The position numbers and the translations under genes were made by a program. From Crossiella sp. S99.2 (GTDB lineage Bacteria > Actinomycetota > Actinomycetes > Mycobacteriales > Pseudonocardiaceae): a DNA stretch of 64,000 bases. The stretch covers positions 186,001 to 250,000 of the forward strand of contig NZ_JALMDK010000012.1 in assembly GCF_023094165.1 (NCBI RefSeq), read 5' to 3'. This document shows, piece by piece, positions 17,031 to 24,559 of this stretch; position 1 is the stretch's first letter; every line of letters begins with the position of its first letter. The notes beneath the pieces are model-generated. The model searched no databases. It was not told the DNA's origin and worked only from the letters and a program-made list of their open reading frames with translations.

Positions 17031-17687
17031 ATGGGGTTCATCACCGAGGCGCTGGAGTCGATCGCCGGCCTGCCCAAGCCCGCCGTCCTGATCGCCACCG
17101 GCCTGCTCACCTTCGGCGAGTGCGCCATCGGCCTGGGCTTCATCGTCCCCGGCGACACCGGCCTGCTGGTCGCCGCCACCACGGTCAAGACGGTGCCGTT
17201 CTTCCTGACCATGTGGGTGGTCATGACCATCTGCGCCGCGGCGGGCGACTCGGTCGGCTACCTGCTGGGCCGCAAGTTCGGCGTCAAACTCAGAAACACC
17301 AAGCTGGTGGCCAAGATGGGCGCCGACAACTGGGACAAGGCAACGGACCTGATCCGCCGCCGAGGTGCCTGGGCGGTCTTCTTCGCCCGCTTCCTCCCGG
17401 TGGTCCGCACCCTGACCCCGGCCGCCGCGGGCACCTCCGGCCTGGCCTACCGCAAGTTCCTGCCCGCCTCGATCATCGGTGCCACCCTGTGGTCCCTGCT
17501 GCACATCGGCATCGGCGCGGGCCTGGGCGAAGCCGCCAAGCGCGTCGAGGGCATCCTCGGCACGGCGAGCTGGGTCCTGCTGGCGGTGATCGCGATCGTG
17601 GTCGTGACCCTGGTGCTGCGCAAGCGCGCCAAGAACAAGGCCGAGGCCGCCGCGACTCCGGAACCGCAGCTGGAAGCCGCGAACTGA
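17031..17687 (+). CDS. DedA family membrane protein
   Basis: 218 residues with about five hydrophobic segments. It shows the DedA/VTT signature: GLGFIVPGDTGLLVAATTV near the N-terminus (re-entrant loop with acidic residue), GDSVGYLLGRKFG, and FFARFLPVVRTLTPAAAG with the essential Arg pair. DedA proteins are lipid-carrier or phospholipid scramblases needed for envelope maintenance. The C-terminus is a short Lys/Ala-rich cytoplasmic tail. It converges on the AfsR-like gene with one base between the stop codons. Confidence 0.9.
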   Translation: MGFITEALESIAGLPKPAVLIATGLLTFGECAIGLGFIVPGDTGLLVAATTVKTVPFFLTMWVVMTICAAAGDSVGYLLGRKFGVKLRNTKLVAKMGADNWDKATDLIRRRGAWAVFFARFLPVVRTLTPAAAGTSGLAYRKFLPASIIGATLWSLLHIGIGAGLGEAAKRVEGILGTASWVLLAVIAIVVVTLVLRKRAKNKAEAAATPEPQLEAAN

Positions 17688-17688
17688 C

Positions 17689-20600
17689 CTAGCTTTCCCG
17701 CTCCGCCTCGGCGATCCGAGCCAGCACCTCCAGGGTGCGCTCCTCGCCGGGGCGGTGCCCGGTTTCCCGGTGACTGGCAAGGGCTTTGGCCGCCTGTGAC
17801 CTGGCTTCGGCCAGGTCGCCGAGGTCGAGGGTGATCCGGGCCAGCGAGGTGTGCGCCTGCCCGATCCGGACCCCGTAACCGACCTGGGCGGCCAGCGCGA
17901 GCGCTGCTTGGGCGTGCGCCAGCGCGGTTTCCGGCTCACCCATGGCCTGGTGGGTGTCGGCCAGTCCGAGCAACGCCTCGACCTCGAATACCGTGAGACC
18001 GATGGTGCGGCTCAGTTCCAGCGCCCGATGATGATGCGGCACCGCCTGCCGGGCACGTCCACGTTGACGCAGCACGACACCGAGCACGTTGTAGCCCAGG
18101 GCGAGTTCCTTGCGGTCCACCGCGGTCTCGTCCTTGGCCACCGCGCAGGTCGCCAGCTCTTCCGCCTGGGCCAGGTCACCCAGCTCGGCGTGCACGGCGG
18201 CGAGTCCGATGAGGGTGTTGGTCTCGCCGTACCGCCCGCCCATCCGGTCGATCGTGGCCAGCGAGCGGGTCAGGAAGTCCAGTGCCGTGGGCAGATCGCC
18301 CAGTTCGCGGTGCAGGTAACCGAGGTTGTTCAACACGGTGGGCTCGCTGGCGACCAACCCGACCTTCAGTACCAGCCGGTGCGACTCGGTGTAGTGGGCC
18401 AGTGCCTCGCGCAGCCTGCCCATCCGGCGCAGCGTGATGCCCAGGTTGCCCAGCACCGGCACCAGCCGCAGCTCATCACCCAGCCCCCGCAGGATCTGCT
18501 CCGCCTGGCCGTAGAGATCGACCGCGGTGCCGAGTTCGCTGCGGTCCATGTGATTCATGCCCAGGTTGGACAGCACGTTGGCCAGCCGCCCGTGGTCCGC
18601 CTCGCCCCGAAGGCCCGCCCTGGCGTGCGTCAGGTGCTCGATGGCGATGTCCGGCTGGCCGAGGAACCAGTGCAGGACACCGAACGCGTGGTGCAGGCAG
18701 GCCACCGCTACCTCGTCCTGGATCCGGCGCGCGCAGGCCAGTCCCGCGGTGGCCACGGTCAGCCAGTCGTTGAGGATCCGGCAGTGCTGGAAGTACCCGC
18801 GCAGGGTGTCGGCCAGCTGCCAGGACAGTGTGTCCAGGTGGTGCTCAACCGCGTGCAGCACGGCCGCGACCAGGTTCGCCCGCTCCGCGTCCAGCCACTG
18901 CTTTGCCTTGAGCAGGCTGGGGAAATCGGTGGTCGGACGATCGGCGGGCGGGAGCGCGACCCGGTGCACCTCGGGGTACAGCAGCCCGGCGGCCCGGTCC
19001 GCGTGCTGGTGGTAGTAGCCCAGCCAGCGACGCAGCGCCCTGGCTCTGGCGTCGACGGAATCCTCGGCGCGGCAACGGAAATCCGCGTACAGCCGGATCA
19101 GGTCGTGCAGCTGGTAGCGGCCTTCCTCTTGGCGGAGCACGAGATTCGCGTCGGCCAGCTCGATCAGCATCCGCGCGGCCTGCCACTCGGGCACGTCGAT
19201 CAGCTCGCCGACCGAGGCCGGGGTCAGGTCCGGTCCCGGGATCAGGCTCAGGTGCCGGAACAGGCGCCGGTGGCCGGTGGCGAGCATGCGGTAGGAGCGG
19301 TCGAAGGCGTTCTGCACCGCGGCGTCGTGGTCGCCCTCGACCGCCAGCGCGGCCAGCCGGTTGCCCTCGCGGATCTGCCGGACCTGGTGCGCCAGCCCGA
19401 ACTGCCCGGCCAGGTTCGCCGCGGCGATCCGCAGGGCCAGCGGCAGGTGGGCGCACAGCTCGGCCAGCTCGTCCAACGCCTCCGGCTCCGCCATGCCCAG
19501 AGTGCGGGCCAGCAGGTCGCGCGCGTCCTCGTGCCGCAGCACGTCCAGGGTCACTGTGAAGCCCAGGCCGGACAACTGGTTCCGGCTGGTCACCAGTGCC
19601 GCGCACCCCGGTTCGGCAGGCAGCAGCGGCAGCACCTGCTCCGCAGCCGAGGCGTTGTCCAGCAACACCAGCACCCGGCGCCCCCGCAGCACCGCCCGGA
19701 ACAACTCCGCCTGCTGCTCCTGCTCCAGCGGGATCTGCGCCGGTGGCACGCCCAGCCCGCGCAGGAACCGGGCCAGCACGTCGGTCGGCCGCAGGGCCGC
19801 CTCGGTGGCGTAGCCGTGCAGGTTGACATGCAGTTGCCCGTCCGGGAAATCCGCGCGCAGCCGATGGCCGATCCGGACCGCGAGCGCGGTCTTGCCCACT
19901 CCCGGCGGACCGGAGACCAGCACCGGGCCGCCGCGGCGCAGTTCCTCGGCGATGCGCAGGCCCAGGCGGTCGCGGCCGACGAAGTCACCGATGTCCGGCG
20001 GGAGTTGACAGACCGGCTGCCAGGCCGGGAGCGCGGTTGTCAGCACGGTGGGAGCGGCCAGTTCCGGGTCGTTGGTCAGCACCGACTGGCGGAGGTCGCG
20101 CAGCCGCGGGCTGGGCTCGACGCCGAGTTCCTGGCGCAGCACGTCCGCGGCGCGCTGGTAGGTCTCCAGTGCCTCGGCCTGGCGCTGGGTGCGGTAGAGG
20201 GCGAGCATCAGCTGCCGCCAGAACTCCTCGCGCAGCGGGTGTTCGGCTGTCGCCTTCCACAGGTCCGGGACCAGTGGCTCGTGCCTGCCCAGGGCCAGTT
20301 CGGCGTCGAAGCGCAGCGCGAGGGCGTCCAGGCGTTCGGTGTCGAGCGGGTCGGCGTAGTCCCGGCGCAGCGCGGGCGAGGCGATGTCGGCCAGCGCCGG
20401 ACCCCGCCACAGCGCCAGCGCGGACTGCACGATGGTGGTGCGTTCGGCCAGGTCGGCGGTCTGCCGGGCGGTGGCCAGCAGCTGCCGGAAGCGGTGCGCG
20501 TCCGCGGTCTCCGGCGCGACCTCCAGGCGGTAGCCGCCGGCCACGGTGCTGATCAGCTCCGCGCCCAGCAACCGGCGCAGCCTGCGCACATAGGTTTGCA

Positions 20601-20802
20601 GGGCGCCACGCGGATGTGCGGGACGATCTTCGTCATCCCACAGGTAGCCGACCAGCTCCGTGGCCTCGACCCGTTGCCCGGCCCGCAACACCAGGCACGC
20701 CAGGAGTGTTCGATGTTTTGCCGCCTCCACCGGCGCGGACCGTCCGGACAGGACGATCTCCACCGGGCCGAGCAGGCGGAATTCCACGCCGCGACCAGCC
20801 AT
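17689..20802 (-). CDS. AfsR/SARP-family transcriptional regulator with NTPase and TPR domains
   Basis: 1037 residues from ATG 20802, preceded by AAAGGGGGGCAAGAA. Domain order: OmpR-type winged helix (about residues 5-90, FRLLGPVEIVLSG), bacterial transcriptional activation domain (about 95-240), NB-ARC ATPase with Walker A GPPGVGKT at 298-305 and LVLLDNASAAEQ as Walker B, then about 450 residues of TPR repeats. Large SARPs integrate ligand, ATP and protein signals and switch on antibiotic or developmental genes. It is 55 bases downstream of, and on the same strand as, the nitric oxide synthase gene, so the two may share a transcript. No biosynthetic cluster is visible here for it to control. 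Confidence 0.9.
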   Translation of the reverse strand: MAGRGVEFRLLGPVEIVLSGRSAPVEAAKHRTLLACLVLRAGQRVEATELVGYLWDDEDRPAHPRGALQTYVRRLRRLLGAELISTVAGGYRLEVAPETADAHRFRQLLATARQTADLAERTTIVQSALALWRGPALADIASPALRRDYADPLDTERLDALALRFDAELALGRHEPLVPDLWKATAEHPLREEFWRQLMLALYRTQRQAEALETYQRAADVLRQELGVEPSPRLRDLRQSVLTNDPELAAPTVLTTALPAWQPVCQLPPDIGDFVGRDRLGLRIAEELRRGGPVLVSGPPGVGKTALAVRIGHRLRADFPDGQLHVNLHGYATEAALRPTDVLARFLRGLGVPPAQIPLEQEQQAELFRAVLRGRRVLVLLDNASAAEQVLPLLPAEPGCAALVTSRNQLSGLGFTVTLDVLRHEDARDLLARTLGMAEPEALDELAELCAHLPLALRIAAANLAGQFGLAHQVRQIREGNRLAALAVEGDHDAAVQNAFDRSYRMLATGHRRLFRHLSLIPGPDLTPASVGELIDVPEWQAARMLIELADANLVLRQEEGRYQLHDLIRLYADFRCRAEDSVDARARALRRWLGYYHQHADRAAGLLYPEVHRVALPPADRPTTDFPSLLKAKQWLDAERANLVAAVLHAVEHHLDTLSWQLADTLRGYFQHCRILNDWLTVATAGLACARRIQDEVAVACLHHAFGVLHWFLGQPDIAIEHLTHARAGLRGEADHGRLANVLSNLGMNHMDRSELGTAVDLYGQAEQILRGLGDELRLVPVLGNLGITLRRMGRLREALAHYTESHRLVLKVGLVASEPTVLNNLGYLHRELGDLPTALDFLTRSLATIDRMGGRYGETNTLIGLAAVHAELGDLAQAEELATCAVAKDETAVDRKELALGYNVLGVVLRQRGRARQAVPHHHRALELSRTIGLTVFEVEALLGLADTHQAMGEPETALAHAQAALALAAQVGYGVRIGQAHTSLARITLDLGDLAEARSQAAKALASHRETGHRPGEERTLEVLARIAEAERES

Positions 20803-20857
20803 TTCTTGCCCCCCTTTGTAGTCCTTTCGGACCACACCCGGGAGAAAGGCTAGCTGG

Positions 20858-22141
20858 TCAGCCGCTCAGGCGTCGCCGAAAAGCGGCAAACAGCCCACGC
20901 CGGGCCGCGGCCGCCACATCGGGCGCGGCCGGGAACCGGTGCGGGGCGCCGTGCTGACCGCGCTGGGCCGCGTCCGGGTCCAGCACGAACTCCGGGCGCA
21001 GGTGCTGGGTCTCGTAGTAGCGATGGAACACCGGGGTCAGCGAGCCGGACATCGGCGGCACGATCCAGCTCCAGTCCGCGGGGCACTGCCGCCCCGCCTT
21101 CTCCTCCTTCTGGATGTGGGTGAGGAAGCGCTCGGACTCGGTGTGGTGGTCGGTGATGGTCACCCCGGCCGAGGCGTAGGAGTGCAGCACCGCCCGGTTG
21201 ATCTCCACCAGCGCGCGGTCCCGCCACAGCGTGGCCTCCGAGCTGGTGTCCAGGCCCAGACGCTCGCCGATCTCGGGGAGCATGTCGTAGCGGTCGGCGT
21301 CGGCGAGGTTGCGCGCGCCGATCTCGGTGCCCATGTACCAGCCGTTGAACGGGGCGGCAGGGTAGGAGACGCCACCGATGGACAGCCGCATGTTGCTGAT
21401 CGCGGGCACCGCGTGCCAGCGCAGGCTGAGGTCGGTGAACCAGGGCAGGTCGGGGTGTTCGAGCGGGATCTCCATGACCACGTCCCTGGGCACCGGGAAC
21501 AGCCGGATGCCCTCGTGCGCGGTCTCCACGGCCATCGGCAGCAGGTCGAACGGGCTGCGCTGGGTCGGCGGCCGCCAGCCGAGTTCGGTCACGGAGTCGG
21601 TGAACCCGGCGTAGCGCGGGTCGCCGACCACGTTGCCGAAGGCGTCCCGGTAGCCGGCGTAGCGGACGAGTTGCTCGTTCCAGATGCACGGGCCGGGCTG
21701 CTCGGGGGCGTCCGGCGCGAACACGGTCATGACGGGCCGGACCCGGCCCGCGTTGGTGGCCAGGCGCAGGTGCTCCACGCACTCGGCGGCGATGTCCGCG
21801 GCGTCCCGGACGTGCCGCAGGTCGCGCACGGTCAGGCTGCGCCAGTACAGGCGGCCGATGCACCGGGCGCTGTTGCGCCAGGCCACCCGCGCGCCGAAGC
21901 TGAGTTCGTCGGGAGTGTGCAGGTAGGTGCCGCGCAGGGCGATCTCGGCACGGACGGCGGACAACCGGGGCTCCACCGGCCCGGCCTGCGGGTTCTCCTC
22001 GTGGAAGAGCCGGAGAAACTCCTCCGCCTCCTCGACGTCGACACCCGCACCCCCGCCCACCCGAGCCCCCGTACCCTGGGGCGCCCCGTGGGAGACGGGG
22101 CAGACCAGAGGGGCCATCGGTCGCTCGCTGAGGGTAGTCAC
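20858..22141 (-). CDS. nos: Bacterial nitric oxide synthase, oxygenase domain
   Basis: 427 residues from GTG 22141; starts at 22219 (GTG) or 22117 (ATG) are possible. It contains the haem-ligand motif WRNSARCIGR (Cys94 in this numbering) and the substrate pocket NGWYMGTEIGARNL, whose Glu holds the arginine guanidinium. Length fits bacterial NOS, which lacks the reductase half; electrons must come from flavodoxin or another reductase encoded elsewhere. It converts L-Arg to citrulline and NO. In Streptomyces a NOS supplies NO for aromatic nitration; in Bacillus it protects from oxidative stress. The neighbouring AfsR-like gene hints at a secondary-metabolism role. Confidence 0.92.
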   Translation of the reverse strand: MTTLSERPMAPLVCPVSHGAPQGTGARVGGGAGVDVEEAEEFLRLFHEENPQAGPVEPRLSAVRAEIALRGTYLHTPDELSFGARVAWRNSARCIGRLYWRSLTVRDLRHVRDAADIAAECVEHLRLATNAGRVRPVMTVFAPDAPEQPGPCIWNEQLVRYAGYRDAFGNVVGDPRYAGFTDSVTELGWRPPTQRSPFDLLPMAVETAHEGIRLFPVPRDVVMEIPLEHPDLPWFTDLSLRWHAVPAISNMRLSIGGVSYPAAPFNGWYMGTEIGARNLADADRYDMLPEIGERLGLDTSSEATLWRDRALVEINRAVLHSYASAGVTITDHHTESERFLTHIQKEEKAGRQCPADWSWIVPPMSGSLTPVFHRYYETQHLRPEFVLDPDAAQRGQHGAPHRFPAAPDVAAAARRGLFAAFRRRLSG

Positions 22142-22210
22142 GGCGCGGAAACTTAACCCGGCAAACATGTCACCGGTGACCGCCAGATGGGCCACGAGCT
22201 GCGGTTTGGC

Positions 22211-22252
22211 GTAGCACACTATCGAGGAATCTAGTTACGGAGAGTGTGTTAC
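22211..22252. promoter_or_regulatory. Inverted repeat upstream of nos
   Basis: GTAGCACACT (22211-22220) and AGTGTGTTAC (22243-22252) are 10-bp inverted arms with one mismatch, 32 bp centre to centre (about three helical turns). They lie 70-110 bases upstream of the likely nos start. A plausible operator for a dimeric or looping regulator; which one is unknown. Confidence 0.45.
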
Positions 22253-22317
22253 TTGACCGGTGCGGGGCGGGGCTTGAGGGACTGTCAGGGTGGTGCGGGG
22301 TGGGTCTGGACACGAGA

Positions 22318-22352
22318 AACGGGTTGTCTCGCCGCCGCCGAGACAACCCGTT
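22318..22352 (-). terminator. Strong hairpin terminator after the DITNP-repeat gene
   Basis: A perfect 14-bp stem (22318-22331 with 22339-22352) and 7-base loop lie 57 bases beyond the stop of the small repeat protein, on its strand. It separates that gene from nos, so the two should not be one operon. Confidence 0.7.
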
Positions 22353-22408
22353 CGTCGCATGTCAGGCCCGGCAACCAGAGGCTGGGTGGGTTCGTGCTGC
22401 CCCTCGAC

Positions 22409-22717
22409 CTAGGGGTTGGTGATGTCGGCCTCTGTCTTGGTCGGGTTGGTGATGTCGTCACCCTTGGGTGCCGGGTTGGTGATGTCGGCGTCCCGGTGTG
22501 GTGAGGGCCGCGGCTTGTTGGGGTTGGTGATGTCATCCTTGCCCGGCGCGGGGTTGGTGATGTCGCTGTCCCCGAGCGGGTTCGTGATGTCGTTGATGAC
22601 CGACACCTGGGCCGCCACGACCTGCGTCGGCGACGAATAGGTATCGGTTGATTGAGCGGGGCTGTCCGCTAGTGGAACAATTCCCGCGTAAAGTGTCATC
22701 AGAAAGGCAACCAACAT
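22409..22717 (-). CDS. Small putatively secreted protein with six DITNP pentapeptide repeats
   Basis: 102 residues; ATG at 22717 behind AAGGAGG (spacing 5), an excellent ribosome-binding site. Residues 1-20 (MLVAFLMTLYAGIVPLADSP) are hydrophobic and could be a Sec signal, though without a basic n-region. A Ser/Thr/Gln/Val linker leads to six identical pentapeptides DITNP at residues 43-47, 52-56, 62-66, 78-82, 88-92 and 98-102. Spacers are hydrophilic and variable (4, 5, 11, 5, 5 residues), and the last copy ends exactly at the C-terminus. Pro and Thr codons vary between copies while the peptide does not. The divergent neighbour is an HTH-TPR regulator. Best guess: multicopy signalling-peptide precursor; alternatives are a multicore RiPP precursor or a repetitive surface protein. 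Confidence 0.75.
   Translation of the reverse strand: MLVAFLMTLYAGIVPLADSPAQSTDTYSSPTQVVAAQVSVINDITNPLGDSDITNPAPGKDDITNPNKPRPSPHRDADITNPAPKGDDITNPTKTEADITNP
22412..22591 (-). repeat. Six 15-bp in-frame repeats encoding DITNP
   Basis: Copies at 22412-22426, 22442-22456, 22472-22486, 22520-22534, 22550-22564 and 22577-22591. Start-to-start distances are 30, 30, 48, 30 and 27 bp, all multiples of three. Differences between copies are only synonymous (Pro CCC/CCG, one Thr ACG). Confidence 0.95.
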
Positions 22718-22730
22718 GCCTGCCTCCTTG

Positions 22731-22750
22731 GGTAGCTACCTGTCATGACA
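22731..22750. promoter_or_regulatory. Two abutting perfect 10-bp palindromes between divergent genes
   Basis: GGTAGCTACC (22731-22740) and TGTCATGACA (22741-22750) are each perfect palindromes and fill most of the 27-bp gap between the start codons of the DITNP gene and the HTH-TPR gene. The second contains the regulator's ATG (22745). TAGCTA at 22733-22738 sits at -12 to -7 from that ATG, where a leaderless promoter would place its -10 box. Likely autoregulatory operator(s). Confidence 0.55.
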
Positions 22751-24073
22751 TCTGCCGAACGTGTCAATGCCGAACGTGACCTCCCGGGCACGTTCGGTGA
22801 GCGGCTTCGTACTCTGCGGACCGCTCGTGGACTCACCCAACGTGATCTTGCGGGTGAGGGGCTTTCGAGCAGCTATCTCTCTCGTCTGGAGTCCGGCCAG
22901 CGCACCCCGACCCCCAAGGTCGTGGAACAGCTGGCGACCCGGCTTGGTGTCTCGGCCGACTCCTTCGCAGGTCTGGGCAGTGGCGCGCGGGCCACTGGCG
23001 GTTCGTTCCTGGCCGGATGCGCCAGGGTGGTGGACCACCTGCTCGCCGGCCGCATCGAGTCCGCCCTCGAAGTGCTGGACGGCATGCGCGGTGAGCTGCG
23101 TGATCCGGAGGCCAAGTGGCTGTGCGAGTACGCCGCGGCCGCCTGCTCCGGACGACTGGGCCGCACCAAGGACGTCTTCGAGCGGTTGAGCGAGGCGGAG
23201 AACCTGTTCCGGGTCGTGCCCACCTCGGCTCGTGCCGTCGCGCTGACCCTGCAGACCGCGGCTGCCCGCGAACTCGGCCGGACCCGTGAGGCCATCGACC
23301 TGGGCCTGCACGCGGTCGCCGAGGCTGACGCGCTGGGCTCGGCCACTGACTTCCCCGGCGAGCACGCCGTGCTCCTGCGGGTACGCGCCCGCACGACGCT
23401 GGCCGCCGCCTACAACGCGGTCGGCCGGTTCGCGGACGCACTGGAGGCCAGCCAGCAAGCCACCGCGCTGACCGCCGAGTGGGTCGTGCAGCGTCCGGGC
23501 AAGGATCCGGTCGCCGACGAGCTGACCGTGGTCAGTCATTGGATGCTCGCGGTCACGCTGGCCAGGCAGGGCAAGCTGGAAGCTGCGGGCGGTGAGCTGG
23601 GCACCGCCCTGGTGCCACCGATCGAGTCGATCGGGACCGAGCTGTGGTGCCGGGTCCGCCTGGCCGTGGTCTCGCTGTTCCTGGAGTTCGGCGTGCCGAG
23701 TAGCGAGGCGCCTGATTTGCTGCTCAACGAGGTGTCCGAGGTGCGCTACGCAGCCAAGGGGCAGCTCGAAGCGCAGGTGTTCACCCTGCGGGCCGAGCTG
23801 GCGCTGCGGGCCGGGAACATCAAGGCGGCGCTGGACAGTGCCGAGGCGGCGCTGCAATCCGGGGTGCTGGGCACCGTGGACCGGATCCGCACTCTGATGA
23901 CCGTGGTCAAGGTGAGTACCGACCTCGGGCTGGAGGAGAGGCGACTTTCTGCCCTTGACGAGCTGCTCGCGCACCTCGACACCGCGGATCCGGAGGAAGT
24001 CCGCCCCGCGTTGCTCAAGGAAGTCGCTGCGCTGTCCGTGCGGACCTTGCGCAACCACCACGGGCGGTCCTGA
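22745..24073 (+). CDS. XRE-type HTH regulator with TPR-like helical domain (RRNPP-like)
   Basis: 442 residues. Residues about 16-72 are a clear XRE helix-turn-helix (GERLRTLRTARGLTQRDLA, SSSYLSRLESGQRTPTPKVV). From about residue 85 to 440 the protein is all-helical, with repeated Ala/Leu/Glu hairpins of TPR type (for example ALEVLDGMRGEL, AREAIDLGLHAVAEAD-like units and AGNIKAALDSAEAAL). HTH plus TPR is the architecture of the RRNPP peptide receptors (PlcR, PrgX, NprR, Rgg). There is no ribosome-binding site before the ATG, so a leaderless mRNA is likely. The divergent, 27-bp-distant gene encodes a repeat peptide precursor, the expected partner. No ligand is proven. Confidence 0.8.
   Translation: MTSAERVNAERDLPGTFGERLRTLRTARGLTQRDLAGEGLSSSYLSRLESGQRTPTPKVVEQLATRLGVSADSFAGLGSGARATGGSFLAGCARVVDHLLAGRIESALEVLDGMRGELRDPEAKWLCEYAAAACSGRLGRTKDVFERLSEAENLFRVVPTSARAVALTLQTAAARELGRTREAIDLGLHAVAEADALGSATDFPGEHAVLLRVRARTTLAAAYNAVGRFADALEASQQATALTAEWVVQRPGKDPVADELTVVSHWMLAVTLARQGKLEAAGGELGTALVPPIESIGTELWCRVRLAVVSLFLEFGVPSSEAPDLLLNEVSEVRYAAKGQLEAQVFTLRAELALRAGNIKAALDSAEAALQSGVLGTVDRIRTLMTVVKVSTDLGLEERRLSALDELLAHLDTADPEEVRPALLKEVAALSVRTLRNHHGRS
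22753..22797. promoter_or_regulatory. Direct and inverted repeats at the 5' end of the HTH-TPR gene
   Basis: TGCCGAACGTG occurs at 22753-22763 and 22768-22778, and CCGAACGTG (22770-22778) is mirrored by CACGTTCGG (22789-22797) with a 10-bp spacer. The sites lie 36-80 bases upstream of the DITNP start codon, where the promoter and activator sites of that gene should be. Candidate binding site of the HTH-TPR protein. Confidence 0.45.
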
Positions 24074-24454
24074 CGTCCTGGACGTGACTGGCACGGCTGT
24101 CACCGCCGCGCGGACGTTTGCGCGCGCGGCGGTTCGGCACTTTCCACGCACAGTCATGTCTAACCCAAATGGGTGTCGACGCGGATCTGCATGCTGTGCC
24201 TCTGGTGAGTGTCGTAGCGGCCGTGGTGTTCACCCACGGTGGTTATGAGGCGAGGGTAAGAGTCCCATTCGTGCTGCGTCAACGTGACAGGCCGGGGTTC
24301 GCGGGGGTGTCAACTGGTTGGCAACCCTTCGATCGGGGGGTTTGGTGACTGTGGGTGGTGGGCGGGGCGGCCTGGTGGCTCCCGACGAATGTCGGTTGTG
24401 ACATCAACGGGTGATCTGAACGGGGCTGGTGGCGGTGGGTTGTTGACTAGTTAA
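24074..24454. other. Non-coding stretch between HTH-TPR and LuxR-type genes
   Basis: No convincing gene. It holds short G/T-rich and palindromic stretches and is less biased in composition than the flanking genes. Probably 3' and promoter sequence. Confidence 0.4.
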
Positions 24455-24483
24455 TTGACCATCAGTCAGGCGGTCGGTACCAT
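24455..24483 (+). promoter_or_regulatory. Predicted sigma-70-type promoter for the LuxR-type regulator
   Basis: TTGACC (24455-24460) and TACCAT (24478-24483) with a 17-bp spacer. The predicted transcript start leaves a leader of about 70 bases before ATG 24560. A second TTGACT lies 12 bp upstream. Confidence 0.5.
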
Positions 24484-24559
24484 GCTGTTGTCATCGTTTG
24501 TCAACTCGATGATCAGCATTTGCCAGTCATGACTGGGGCCGTCTGAGCAGGGGTGTGTC

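Noticed and set aside
17851..20853. A 1000-codon open frame on the plus strand opposite the AfsR-like gene
   Set aside because: It is antisense to a gene with clear domains and its composition (Gln, Arg, Gly, His rich) is that of a GC-rich shadow frame.
22412..22591. The regular repeats considered as a CRISPR array
   Set aside because: Units are only 15 bp, not palindromic, spacers are 12-33 bp, all distances are multiples of three and the reading frame is kept; no cas genes.
22409..22717. The DITNP protein as a standard RiPP precursor
   Set aside because: No modifying enzyme (YcaO, LanM, ATP-grasp, radical SAM) is next to it and the N-terminus looks like an export signal; kept only as an alternative.
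20858..22717. Peptide gene and nos as one operon
   Set aside because: A 14-bp perfect hairpin lies between them on the same strand and the gap exceeds 250 bases.
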